Source: CAZCEC01 sp964497615
Lineage (GTDB): Bacteria > Chloroflexota > Anaerolineae > Anaerolineales > UBA6663
Direction: 5' to 3'
DNA length: 64,000 nt
NCBI GenBank assembly: GCA_964497615.1
Contig: CAZCEC010000009.1
Coordinates: forward strand, 1-64,000
Shown here piece by piece: positions 35,182 to 43,832 of the stretch. The translations under genes and the position numbers were made by a program. Positions within the stretch are counted from its first letter, which is position 1, and each line of letters starts with the position of its first letter. The notes under the pieces were generated by a model. It worked only from the letters and a program-made list of their open reading frames with translations. It searched no databases and was not told the DNA's origin.

Positions 35182-37520
35182 CGTTCCAGAATCCCTTCGA
35201 TCACCACGGCGTCATCGGGCCAGCGCGCGCCAGCCGAGTCATAGGCCGGCACCCGCGCACCGCTGTCAGGGTCATATAGTCCCACCCGGAGATTATACCG
35301 GCCCGGCGGCATCTCCGGCGGCAGGGCGAGGAGGGTCTCGTCGGCCACAGTCTGGCCGGGCAGCCACGCCGTCGTGGGCCAGTCGCCGTCCAGCGGGGGC
35401 GAATCGCCCGGCTCGCGCACAAGGACCCCATCGGCCGTCACGAGGTGACGAAAGACGTGATAATACGGAAGCAGATCGGCGCCCTCATCTAGCCGCCAAT
35501 ACAGGGTCACGGCCAGCGCGCCGTCGGCCCCAGTTTCATAGCCTAATAGGGTGATGCCGCCCTCGAGGCTTGCCAGCGGCCTGTCCACCGGAGCGTAATC
35601 AATAGGCGCAGCCGGACCCATCCGGCCCACCTCCAGCCGCAGGCCGGCCAGCGGCGCGCCCTGTTCGTCCGTCATGGGCAGATGCTGGGCAGGGTCCGCG
35701 TCCCAAAAGTTCAGGTCCAGTCGCAGGAGCGAAGGCGCCACCGCGCCGGGCGCGATGGGCAACTCGTAGCGGTCGGCGTAGATTGCGCCAGCTTCCCATT
35801 GGCTCGTCGGCAGCAGTCCCCCGCCGGGCCAGGTGTCGAGCTTGCCCACCTCCGCGCCGCCGCGGCCCAGCAGGTGCAGCGCCAGCGAGTAATCGCGCTC
35901 CATGGCAGCTGCGGCCTTCCAGTACAGCGTCACCGCTTGCGTCCCGCCGGCCTGCGCGAGTTCGTCCGAGGGCGTGTAGCCCAGAAGCAGGATGCCGCCG
36001 CCCATGTTGACGTTCACAGCGCGCAGGTCCAGCGGCAGATCAGACTCGGTCAACACTGATGGCGGCTCATAGCGAGGCGCGATATAGGCCACGGGGATGA
36101 TGGCCGCGACCACGGCCAGGATGCCCCCCAGGGCCAGCGCCAGCCCGCGCTCTGTCGCTGGACCCCAGCGCCGCCCGGCCAGCGTTCTTCCAAACCCCAT
36201 CAGCCCCGCCGCCATGAAGATCGAGAGCGGCCCTATCGCGCCGAACATCAGGCGGCCCTGCGAGGCGGGCGTTTGCATCGTCCAGCGGATCACGCCGACG
36301 AGGGTCAACGCCGTGAAGCCCGCCAGCAGCCAGAGGTCGGGCCGCCGCAACAGGCTGGGCTGCCGCGCCACGGCCAGCCCCTGGCCCAGCGCGGCGGACA
36401 GGGTCAGCACGCCAAACAACACGTACACCCACGGCGCGGCCAGGATGGTGAACGCCCCGAACACCGCCCAGTATGACGCAAAGAAGCCGTACCATTCGCC
36501 GCGGAGGAGCGCCAGCAGGCCGATGGGCGGCGTGCGCGGGCCCGCGATGGACACCATCGTCTCCAGCCCCAGCCATTCGCCATACAGCGCGAAGTTGCGC
36601 CAGTACCACCACCCGCACAGGGCGAGGGCGAGGAGGAACATGAGCATGCCATGCCAGACGAAGGACGAACGACGAAGGACGAAGGTAGCCTGGCCAAGCA
36701 AGCGGCGTCGGCCGTCAGTCGTCGGTCGCCGCCATTCCTGGAGCGCCCGCCACCCCACCACCGCCGCCGCCACGGGCCAGAGCACCAATCCGCTGAGTTT
36801 CGTCAGCGCGGCCAGGCCGAGCAGGACCCCTAGGCCCGCCGCCTTCCGGCCCACGGCGTGCGCATCCGGGCGCAACAGGTCCACCATCACCCACAGCGCG
36901 GCGGTGCTGAGAGGCATGAGCAGATTGTCGTTGTTGAGGGCGGCGTTGATGAACAGGGCCTGTGGGTTGAGGGCAGCCAGCGCGGCGGCCAGGAGCGCCA
37001 GCCACCCGCGCCCCGGAAAGACCGCCAGCGCCAGGCCGTAGGTCAGAGCGATGGTCACGGCGCTGAGGGCCAGCGACAGGCCGCGCAGGGCGTGGACCGC
37101 CACGACCGTGCCCGTCGCGCTGCCCGCGTACTCCTCGGCCCGGTGCCGGTAGGCGTTGGCATTGGCGGTGATGCCGGGCTCGTGCCGCAGAAAGGGATTG
37201 TGGATGAAGGCTTCGGCCCAGTCGCTGGTATCCAGCCCAACGAGCAGCCCCGCCGCCAGCAGGTGATACAGGGGCGGCTGGCTGCCCTCCTGCGCCCAGT
37301 CTGCCGCCTGCCCCGGCCGCTGCACCGGCAGACCCCCGCCCTGCGCCACCCAGCGGATGAAGGCCATGTGGTAGCCCTCGTCTGGCGCTTCGAAAACCGG
37401 CGTGGCCCGGTCGAAGACAACACCCAGCGCCAGGTGGACGACCACCAGAACCGCTAGCCAGGTGCGCGCCGGGTGCCGCCCGATGGCCGGGCTGGATTCC
37501 GGCGGCTGCTCAACTGTCAC
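35178..37520 (-). CDS. GT-C/DUF2142-like membrane glycan protein with two beta-sandwich repeats
   Basis: 780 residues. TM1 is followed by FEAPDEGYHMAFIRWVAQ with the acidic pair typical of GT-C/DUF2142 sugar-handling enzymes. About 10 more helices run to residue 490. The soluble C-terminus carries two related domains: GGGILLLGYTPSDELAQAGG (from 505) and SLEGGITLLGYETGADGAL (from about 640), each with LYW and a later GLYD/DLNFWD. Near residue 280-296 the sequence is interrupted by a short repeat-derived insert (36657-36684). It overlaps the next gene upstream by four bases. Confidence 0.8.
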   Translation of the reverse strand: MTVEQPPESSPAIGRHPARTWLAVLVVVHLALGVVFDRATPVFEAPDEGYHMAFIRWVAQGGGLPVQRPGQAADWAQEGSQPPLYHLLAAGLLVGLDTSDWAEAFIHNPFLRHEPGITANANAYRHRAEEYAGSATGTVVAVHALRGLSLALSAVTIALTYGLALAVFPGRGWLALLAAALAALNPQALFINAALNNDNLLMPLSTAALWVMVDLLRPDAHAVGRKAAGLGVLLGLAALTKLSGLVLWPVAAAVVGWRALQEWRRPTTDGRRRLLGQATFVLRRSSFVWHGMLMFLLALALCGWWYWRNFALYGEWLGLETMVSIAGPRTPPIGLLALLRGEWYGFFASYWAVFGAFTILAAPWVYVLFGVLTLSAALGQGLAVARQPSLLRRPDLWLLAGFTALTLVGVIRWTMQTPASQGRLMFGAIGPLSIFMAAGLMGFGRTLAGRRWGPATERGLALALGGILAVVAAIIPVAYIAPRYEPPSVLTESDLPLDLRAVNVNMGGGILLLGYTPSDELAQAGGTQAVTLYWKAAAAMERDYSLALHLLGRGGAEVGKLDTWPGGGLLPTSQWEAGAIYADRYELPIAPGAVAPSLLRLDLNFWDADPAQHLPMTDEQGAPLAGLRLEVGRMGPAAPIDYAPVDRPLASLEGGITLLGYETGADGALAVTLYWRLDEGADLLPYYHVFRHLVTADGVLVREPGDSPPLDGDWPTTAWLPGQTVADETLLALPPEMPPGRYNLRVGLYDPDSGARVPAYDSAGARWPDDAVVIEGILER
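36657..36684. repeat. 28-bp short dispersed repeat, copy A
   Basis: GACGAAGGACGAACGACGAAG and seven more bases. It lies inside the 35178-37520 gene and encodes FVLRRSSFV on the minus strand. A copy at 39010-39037 differs at one base. Confidence 0.85.
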
Positions 37521-39808
37521 GGCAGCACCCGTATCCGGCTCAGGAAGACGAAGTCAGCATCGGTCAGCCGCCCATCGTCGGCGTACACCCGCAGGCGTTC
37601 GAGGGTGGGGCCGTCGTACAAGCCCACCTCCACGTCGTAGAGGCCCGGCGGGCTCTCGGGTTTGACCGTCAAGTCATAGGGGTCCACGAGGACTTCACCG
37701 AGCCGCCAGGCCGAGGTGGGCGCCGCGCCCTGCTGGGGCCACGCGTCTTGCCCGCCCCACAGCGATTCGCCTTCGCCGCGCACATGCGCGAAGACGGAGT
37801 AGTTGAGTGGGATCTCCCCGATGGCGCGCCAGTACAGGGTCAGCCGCAATGTCTCGCCCGGGCGCAATGCGCGCCGGTCCATGTCGTAGCCCACCAGCTC
37901 GATCTGGTTGCCGAAGTTCTGTCCAAATGGGTTAGGCACCTCGCCCACGCCCCGCAGCATGACCGGCGGGCGCGCTTCGATCTGCACCGGGGCCAGCGTG
38001 AGCGCATCACTGCCGTCCGCGACCAGCGGCCGCGCGCCATCCGCGAGGTCATACAGCCCCACCACGATGTGGGCTGCCGTGGGCGCATAGGTGGCATCGG
38101 GAATAGGGATCACGTAGTCGTCGGCCCACGTCTGGCCCGGCGAGAGCAGCGTCGTCGCCAGCGCGCCATTGCCGGGGTAGCGGTCGCGCTGGGCGACGAT
38201 GACGCCCGCCTCATCCACCACATGCGCGAAGATGCTCCAGTTGCGGTCCATGGCAATCTCGCTCTGCCAGTAGAGCCGCAGCCGCAGCGCCTCGCCCGGC
38301 TGGGCCGCACCATCGAGAAGATCGTAGCCGAGCAGCCGCATCTCGCCCCCAAAGCTCATCCCCGCCCCGCCGCCGCCAACGCGCTGCGAGATGGCCGCAA
38401 GTTCCGCCTCGGTGAGCGCGGGCGGAGGCGCGTAGTGCGGGCGGATGAGGACGAAGGGCAGCGCCGCCGTGAGTAAGGCCATCCCCCCGATCACCACGCC
38501 CGGCAGCCAGCGATGCCAGAAGCGAAGTCCCGCCGCCAGCAGCAGCCCCACCGCCGCAATGGCCGGGAAGATGAGCCGCCCCTGCGACGCCCACGTCAGG
38601 CTGGTCCAGCGCACCAGCCCCGCCAAGATCAACGCCAGCCAGCCCGCTGAGAGCGCCCACAGCGCCGCATCCACCGGATTCACCCGCCGCCGGAGGAGGG
38701 CCGTGACGCCAGCCGCGACAGCGCCCAATCCCGCCGCAGCCGCCATCACGTTCAGTGCCAGGTAAATCCAGTCCGGCATTGCCACGCTCACGCCGCCAAA
38801 CAAGCCCCAATAGGCCTGCACAAAGCCCACGCGCTCGCCCCACAACTGCACCAGGCTGGCCGGGTGCGGCCGCGCGCCCACCGTCGCCAGAAACGCGTTC
38901 CAGCCCAGCCAGTCGCCGTAGAGGTTGTAGTTGCGGAGGAACCACCAGCCGGAGGTGAGGGCGGCGAGGGTGAAGGTGATGGCGCCCAAGACGGCGACAG
39001 AAAACGCATGACGAAAGACGAACGACGAAGGACGAAGCATGCACAGATACACGACTCCCGCCAATCCCCACAGCCCCAGCGCCGAGGTCTTGCTGAGCGC
39101 CGCGCCGCCGAGGAGCAGGCCCATCACGGCCGCCGTCTTCCAGGTGAGTGACTCCGGATGCCGGAGCCAGCGCGCAAGCAGCCACAGGGCCGCGGTGGAG
39201 AGCGTGATGGCCAGGTTGTCGTTGTTCACCGAGGCGCTGATAAAGATGAACATTGGTGTGAAGGCCACCAACCCCGCCGCCGCCAGCGCCAGCCCCGCCT
39301 GCCCCGGCCTTACTTCCAGCGCCAGCCGGTAGGTGAAGTACACGGTGGCCGCGCCCAGCAGCACCGAGAGCAGCCGGATGAGCCGCACCGCCAGCACCGT
39401 GCCCGTCCACGGCCAGCGTTCCCGGTCGGTGTGGATGATGATGTTGTTGTTGCCGTCGAGGGTGATGAGGCCGTTATCGGCGTGGGGATTGATCCACCGC
39501 ACCTGATCCATGTCGCTGGTGTCGATCCAGGCCGTCGCCAGCGCCATTACCGCATAGTACAGGGGCGGCTGGCTGCCCTCCTGCCGCCACGGGCCAGGAT
39601 TGGCGGGGTCCTGCACGGGCAGGCCGTTGCCGTCGGCCAGGGTCTTGACCATCGGGTAGTGCCACAGTTCGTCGGAGACCTCGAACAGGGGCGTCACCAC
39701 GGCATACACGCACCCCAGCAGCACAAAGACCGCCAGCAGCAGCCAGATGCCGCCGAGAGCGAATGAATTCGCTACTACGGAAAGCGTTTTGCGACATTCG
39801 TAGGGCAT
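37517..39808 (-). CDS. GT-C/DUF2142-like membrane glycan protein, N-terminus repeat-derived
   Basis: 763 residues, paralogous to the 35178-37520 protein. TM1 (WLLLAVFVLLGCVYAVV) is followed by FEVSDELWHYPMVKTLADG with the GT-C acidic residues, then about 10 helices and two C-terminal beta-sandwich domains (EMRLLGYDLLDGAAQPGEAL and IELVGYDMDRRALRPGETL). The start chosen is ATG 39808, which lies in a REP/BIME spacer; the first 17 residues, MPYECRKTLSVVANSFA, are encoded by the repeat. Later in-frame GTG codons would remove TM1. It overlaps the next gene by four bases. Confidence 0.8.
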   Translation of the reverse strand: MPYECRKTLSVVANSFALGGIWLLLAVFVLLGCVYAVVTPLFEVSDELWHYPMVKTLADGNGLPVQDPANPGPWRQEGSQPPLYYAVMALATAWIDTSDMDQVRWINPHADNGLITLDGNNNIIIHTDRERWPWTGTVLAVRLIRLLSVLLGAATVYFTYRLALEVRPGQAGLALAAAGLVAFTPMFIFISASVNNDNLAITLSTAALWLLARWLRHPESLTWKTAAVMGLLLGGAALSKTSALGLWGLAGVVYLCMLRPSSFVFRHAFSVAVLGAITFTLAALTSGWWFLRNYNLYGDWLGWNAFLATVGARPHPASLVQLWGERVGFVQAYWGLFGGVSVAMPDWIYLALNVMAAAAGLGAVAAGVTALLRRRVNPVDAALWALSAGWLALILAGLVRWTSLTWASQGRLIFPAIAAVGLLLAAGLRFWHRWLPGVVIGGMALLTAALPFVLIRPHYAPPPALTEAELAAISQRVGGGGAGMSFGGEMRLLGYDLLDGAAQPGEALRLRLYWQSEIAMDRNWSIFAHVVDEAGVIVAQRDRYPGNGALATTLLSPGQTWADDYVIPIPDATYAPTAAHIVVGLYDLADGARPLVADGSDALTLAPVQIEARPPVMLRGVGEVPNPFGQNFGNQIELVGYDMDRRALRPGETLRLTLYWRAIGEIPLNYSVFAHVRGEGESLWGGQDAWPQQGAAPTSAWRLGEVLVDPYDLTVKPESPPGLYDVEVGLYDGPTLERLRVYADDGRLTDADFVFLSRIRVLP
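39010..39037. repeat. 28-bp short dispersed repeat, copy B
   Basis: 27 of 28 bases match copy A at 36657-36684. In this gene it is read in a different frame (MLRPSSFVFRHA), so the similarity is at DNA level and not from protein homology. Confidence 0.85.
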
Positions 39809-39930
39809 AGCGTCCGTCATTGTAGTAGCGAATTTATTCGCCGCCCCTCGCTACGACCCGCCGGGAGCGCATGCATTCGCTACTACGAGCACCTGCTACG
39901 ACTAGCCGGGAGCGAATGAATTCGCTACTG
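39757..39930. repeat. Inverted BIME cluster at the start of the GT-C gene
   Basis: Left half element (39757-39778), a 43-nt spacer (39779-39821), a full 65-nt element (39822-39886) and another half element (about 39894-39930), all in reverse orientation relative to the RAYT gene. The spacer on the minus strand contains ATGCCCTACGAATG, a good match to the RAYT start, at 39808. The right REP of the full element has GCGAATTTATTCGC. Confidence 0.9.
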
Positions 39931-39995
39931 CTGTGAAGCCCGAACGATCCAGGGATGGGCCGCCGGGGTTAGCGGCGAGGCGGTGGGCGCGTCCA

Positions 39996-41135
39996 TCACG
40001 TAAGCGAGTGGAAGAAGGCCAGCGTCCGCTCGGCAATGCTGGGCCAGCGGAACTGCTCCGCCAGCCTCAGCGCGCCCCGCCCCAGCCGCGCCCGTACCTC
40101 GGGCGCGTCCAGCAACTGCGTCACAGCCAGCACCAGGGCCGGCGCCGATTCTGGCGGCACCAGCCGGAGGTTGTCGCCGTCGCGCAGTTCGGGCAGGGGC
40201 TGGCGCGGCTCGGTGGCGATGATGGGGCAGCCGTGCGCCAGCGCGGCCTGCAAACTGCCGCGCCGGAACGACGCCCCATCCCGGTATGGCAGCACCACCG
40301 CATCGCACGCCAGCAGCCAGCCAGACACCGCCTCCGCCGCCACGTAGCCGGACCGGATGATGCGGTCGCCCAGGTCATAGCGCCCGATCATCTTGTCCAC
40401 CTGGGCCGCGAAGGCCGCGTCAGTCACATCGCTGGCCCCGGCCTCGCCGCCGATCAGCGCCAACTTGACCCGCGCCTTGCGGTCCTGCAAGATCGCCAGC
40501 GCGCTGATCAAGGTATCTCCGCCCTTGGATTCGTTCAGAAAACCAAAGTAGCCCAGTAGCAGTTCGTCGGCCCGCACGCCCGCCTGCGCCCGCCACGCCG
40601 CGCGATCATAGCCTGCGGGCGGCTGGGGGGCAATGTTGCTGCCGATGGGGATGCGAGTCAGATGCCGCACCCCGCCGCGCCGCGCCAACTCCGCCTCATC
40701 CGCCGGATCGGTTACGATCACGCCCCGCGCGCTCCGCGCCAGGAAGGTGACGGCCATCGGCCGCAGCTTGCCCGCCTTGGGGAAGAGGTAGGGGATACGC
40801 AAGTCATGAAATGTTACGACCGTCTTCACCCCCGCCCACCGGGGCAGGAAGTGGATCGGCGCGGCCAGCCCAAACGCCGCCGCCTGATATTGCACGTTTA
40901 GCAGGTCCAGCTTCAGCCGCCGGGCCAGTGCCCGCACCTGCGCCAGTGCCCCCCAGCCCCACCGTCCAATGACCGGATGCACCGTCACCGCGCCCGCCTC
41001 GGCCCGCGACTGCCGCGACGTGATGACGTGAACCTCAGCGTCCAGCGCCGCCAGGGCAAGGCCCAGCTCGCGGGTGAAGTCCCCCACCCCGCCCGGCAGC
41101 GGGGCATACTCGCCCGTCACCAAACCCACGCGCAT
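39996..41135 (-). CDS. GT4-family glycosyltransferase
   Basis: 379 residues with the GT-B fold. LVTGEYAPLPGGVGDFTREL is the N-terminal glycine-rich loop, LGYFGFLNESKGGDTLI the start of the second Rossmann domain, and AHGCPIIATEPRQPLPELRDG the donor-site E-x7-E-like region. It transfers a sugar from a nucleotide donor, probably on the cytoplasmic side. The start ATG 41135 overlaps the GT2 stop as TGATG, so the two are coupled. Confidence 0.88.
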   Translation of the reverse strand: MRVGLVTGEYAPLPGGVGDFTRELGLALAALDAEVHVITSRQSRAEAGAVTVHPVIGRWGWGALAQVRALARRLKLDLLNVQYQAAAFGLAAPIHFLPRWAGVKTVVTFHDLRIPYLFPKAGKLRPMAVTFLARSARGVIVTDPADEAELARRGGVRHLTRIPIGSNIAPQPPAGYDRAAWRAQAGVRADELLLGYFGFLNESKGGDTLISALAILQDRKARVKLALIGGEAGASDVTDAAFAAQVDKMIGRYDLGDRIIRSGYVAAEAVSGWLLACDAVVLPYRDGASFRRGSLQAALAHGCPIIATEPRQPLPELRDGDNLRLVPPESAPALVLAVTQLLDAPEVRARLGRGALRLAEQFRWPSIAERTLAFFHSLT

Positions 41136-42058
41136 CAGGCCTCGCGCAGCCCGGACCGCAGCACTTCGCGATAGGCCGCCGCCCGCTGACGGCGCAATTC
41201 GGGCTTGTGGCCCAATATCCCCTTCGCCGTCTCCAGCAGCCACTGGAAGGCAAAGTGGCCCAGCAGATACCAGCGCAGCACTTCGGCCGCCGCCGCGCCG
41301 TGATACTTGCGGAAGTAACGCACCTTGCTGGTGTTGAAGCGGATGTGGGTGGCGGCCGGCACCTGCGCCGCCGACTTGCCGATGTGGTGGACGATCCGGG
41401 CCTCGGGCAGATACACCACCTCCCAGCCAAGGGCCTTGATGCGGCGCTGCCAGTCCAACTCTTCAGAGTACATGAAGAAGCCCTCGTCCATGTCGCCGGC
41501 CTGCTGCCAGGCCTCGCGCCGAACCATCAGCGCCGCGCCCACCACCCAGTCCACGGCCGCCGTCGCGTCCACTGGCAGATCCTCCACATTGTAGTGGCGG
41601 CGCCAGGCGCGCGGCATCCAATCCTTGATCCAGGTGCTGTCGAAGAAGGCCACGCCCAGGGTGGGGAAGCGGCGGCGCGAAGGCTGGGCCGTGCCGTCGG
41701 GCCACTCCAGGCGCGGCCCCACCACGCCCACGCGCAGGTGCTCGTCCAGGTAAGTCTGCATGCGGGCCAGCCCGCCGGGCAGCACTTCGGTATCGGGGTT
41801 CAGGATCAGGAGGTAGCGCCCGCGGGCGGCGTGGAGCCCGACGTTGTTGCCGCGTGTGTAGCCGAGGTTGTCGGGGCTGGCGATGAGGCGCACAGCGGGA
41901 AACTCAGCCTGCACCATGCCGGGCGTGCCGTCGGCGGAGGCCGCGTCCACCACAATCACCTCCACCAGCGGATCATCGGCCGGCAGGCTCGCCAGGCACG
42001 CCCGCAGCAAGTCGCGGACGTTCCAGGAGACGATGATAATGGACAGATCGGGGGGCAA
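41135..42058 (-). CDS. GT2-family glycosyltransferase, rhamnosyltransferase-like
   Basis: 307 residues, GT-A fold. SIIIVSWNVRDLLRACLASL, VIVVDAASADGTPGMV and LILNPDTEVLPGGL (DxD equivalent NPDTE) are typical of WcaA/rhamnosyltransferase-like GT2 enzymes, as is MDEGFFMYSEELDWQRRIKALGW. The start appears to be TTG 42058, immediately after the TAA of the polyprenyl synthase, with no clear ribosome-binding site. Together with gmd/rmd, a D-rhamnose acceptor or donor role is plausible. Confidence 0.88.
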   Translation of the reverse strand: MPPDLSIIIVSWNVRDLLRACLASLPADDPLVEVIVVDAASADGTPGMVQAEFPAVRLIASPDNLGYTRGNNVGLHAARGRYLLILNPDTEVLPGGLARMQTYLDEHLRVGVVGPRLEWPDGTAQPSRRRFPTLGVAFFDSTWIKDWMPRAWRRHYNVEDLPVDATAAVDWVVGAALMVRREAWQQAGDMDEGFFMYSEELDWQRRIKALGWEVVYLPEARIVHHIGKSAAQVPAATHIRFNTSKVRYFRKYHGAAAAEVLRWYLLGHFAFQWLLETAKGILGHKPELRRQRAAAYREVLRSGLREA

Positions 42059-43054
42059 TTACACGTTGCGGCTGACGAAGTAATCGGCCAGAGCGGACAG
42101 CGCGCGCCGGTAGGTGTTGTCGGGAATGGGCCGCAGGGCGGCCTGCGCGCGCGTCACGTAGGCCCGCGCCTCGTCCAGTGCCTCATCAATCGCGCCCGAG
42201 GCGCGCACGGCCGCCACCACCCGCGTCACGCGCTCGCCGTCGCCGGAACGGCCGTTCAGCAGCGCGGCCACATCCCGGTCATCGGGGTGGCGCTCCAGGT
42301 AATACAGCACCGGCAGGGTGAACAGCCCCTGGCGCAGGTCGCTACCCACTGGCTTGCCCAGCCGTTCCTGGTCGGCGGTGAAGTCCAGCACGTCATCCAC
42401 GATCTGGAAGGCCATGCCCATCTCGCTGCCGAAGAGGCGCATGGCGTCGATGGCCCGGTCGTCGGCGTCACCCAAGATTGCGCCGGCCTCGGCCGCCGCC
42501 GCAAAGAGCGAGGCCGTCTTGGCGTAGATGCGCTCCAGGTAGCCCTCGCGCGAGGCCTGACCGCGCCCCACAAACATCTGGTTGATCTCGCCGTTGACGA
42601 TGACCATCAGGGTGCGCGCAAAGACGCTCATCACCCGCACCGAGTCCGTCTCGGCGGCCAGTTCGGCGGCGCGCGCAAACAGGAAGTCGCCCGTCAGCAC
42701 GGTGGCGCCAGGCGTCCACTGGGCGTTGAGGGTGGGCAGGCCGCGCCGCAGCAGCGACCCGTCAATCAGGTCGTCGTGCACCAGGGTGGCGGTGTGCAGC
42801 ATCTCCAGCGCCGCGCCCAGCGACACCGCCTGAGACGGCGCGGCATCGAACAGGCGCGCGGCCAGCAAGGCCGTGGCCGGGCGCACGCGCTTGCCGCCGG
42901 AGGCCAGCAAATGCTCCAGGGCGCTCGTCAGGGCCGGATGCTGATTGTCCAGGCTGGCCTCGCGCAGCTTGGCCTCCACCGCGCTCAGGTCGTCCTGGAT
43001 CGGAATGAAGATGTCCGCAGTCGTCAAAGTCGTCAACATGTCGCGTATCGTCAC
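42059..43054 (-). CDS. Long-chain polyprenyl diphosphate synthase
   Basis: Trans-isoprenyl synthase that builds quinone side chains or related lipids from IPP. 331 residues with GGKRVRPATALLAARL, the first aspartate-rich motif HDDLIDGSLLRRG and the second DDVLDFTADQ. Residues upstream of the first DDxxD (LEMLHTATLV) are bulky-to-small, consistent with a long product. GTG 43054 is preferred: GGGAG is eight bases upstream, and the start lies two bases beyond the tatD stop. A GTG at 43069 would overlap tatD. Product length cannot be set. Confidence 0.9.
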   Translation of the reverse strand: MTIRDMLTTLTTADIFIPIQDDLSAVEAKLREASLDNQHPALTSALEHLLASGGKRVRPATALLAARLFDAAPSQAVSLGAALEMLHTATLVHDDLIDGSLLRRGLPTLNAQWTPGATVLTGDFLFARAAELAAETDSVRVMSVFARTLMVIVNGEINQMFVGRGQASREGYLERIYAKTASLFAAAAEAGAILGDADDRAIDAMRLFGSEMGMAFQIVDDVLDFTADQERLGKPVGSDLRQGLFTLPVLYYLERHPDDRDVAALLNGRSGDGERVTRVVAAVRASGAIDEALDEARAYVTRAQAALRPIPDNTYRRALSALADYFVSRNV

Positions 43055-43056
43055 GC

Positions 43057-43824
43057 TTACCGCTCCCACCGGAACAAGCGCGCCGCATTGGCGCTGGTGG
43101 CCGCCGCCACCGCCTCCAGCGGCTGCTGGCGGATGTCCGCCAGCTTGGCCGCCACAGCCCGCACATAGGCAGGCTCGTTGCGCTTGCCCCGCCAGGCCTG
43201 CGGCGGCAGGTAGGGCGCGTCGGTCTCGATCAGGATGCGGTCCAGAGGCGCCGCCGCAAAGATCGCCCGCAGGCCGTCGTTCTTCTTGTAAGTCAGCGGC
43301 CCATCCACCCCTAGATAATACCCGGCTTCCACCGCGGCGCTGGCCATGGCCGCGTCGCCTGAAAACGAATGCAGCACCGCCCCGGCCGTGGGGGCCACCC
43401 CCGTCAGCGCCGCCATCACCTCTGCATGCGCGTCCCGGTCATGGATGATGACCGGCTTGTCCAGGCTGGACGCCAGTTCTAGCTGTGCATCCAGCGCCCG
43501 CTGCTGTGTGATTAATGGCACAATCTTCCAATACAAGTCTATCCCAATTTCCCCTATGGCGTCCACTTTTGGGTGCTGCGCCAAGTCGCGCAGTTCCGCC
43601 ATCATCGCGCTGGAAAAGTCGCCGGTGCTGGTGGGATGGACGCCCACCGCCGCGCGCACTTCCGGGTACTCCTCCGCCAGGGCAATCGCGCGCCGGCTGC
43701 TGTTCAGGTCGGTGCCGGGCACCAGCACCCGCCAGACGCCCGCGGCCCGCGCCCGTTCCATCACCGCCGCCCGGTCCGCGTCGAACTGTGCGTAGTCCAG
43801 GTGGCAGTGCGTGTCCGCCAGCAT
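43057..43824 (-). CDS. tatD: TatD-family metal-dependent hydrolase (DNase-like)
   Basis: 255 residues with ADTHCHLDYAQFDADR (HxH), AIGEIGIDLYWKI (Glu), VIIHDRDAHAEV (His), HSFSGD (His) and IETDAPYLPP (Asp), the full TatD metal site. Family members are 3'-5' exonucleases or D-aminoacyl-tRNA-related hydrolases. It starts 8 bases after the phosphohexomutase and is followed at once by the polyprenyl synthase. Confidence 0.93.
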   Translation of the reverse strand: MLADTHCHLDYAQFDADRAAVMERARAAGVWRVLVPGTDLNSSRRAIALAEEYPEVRAAVGVHPTSTGDFSSAMMAELRDLAQHPKVDAIGEIGIDLYWKIVPLITQQRALDAQLELASSLDKPVIIHDRDAHAEVMAALTGVAPTAGAVLHSFSGDAAMASAAVEAGYYLGVDGPLTYKKNDGLRAIFAAAPLDRILIETDAPYLPPQAWRGKRNEPAYVRAVAAKLADIRQQPLEAVAAATSANAARLFRWER

Positions 43825-43832
43825 CGCGGCGC

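Noticed and set aside
37517..39820. Start of the GT-C gene at 39820
   Set aside because: That codon is a non-ATG extension (four residues) into the repeat spacer; the ATG at 39808 corresponds to the RAYT-like start and is preferred.
39996..41243. Longer GT4 protein starting at 41243
   Set aside because: The extra 36 residues overlap the GT2 gene and are low-complexity; the ATG at 41135 with TGATG coupling and MRVGLVTGEY is the usual GT4 N-terminus.
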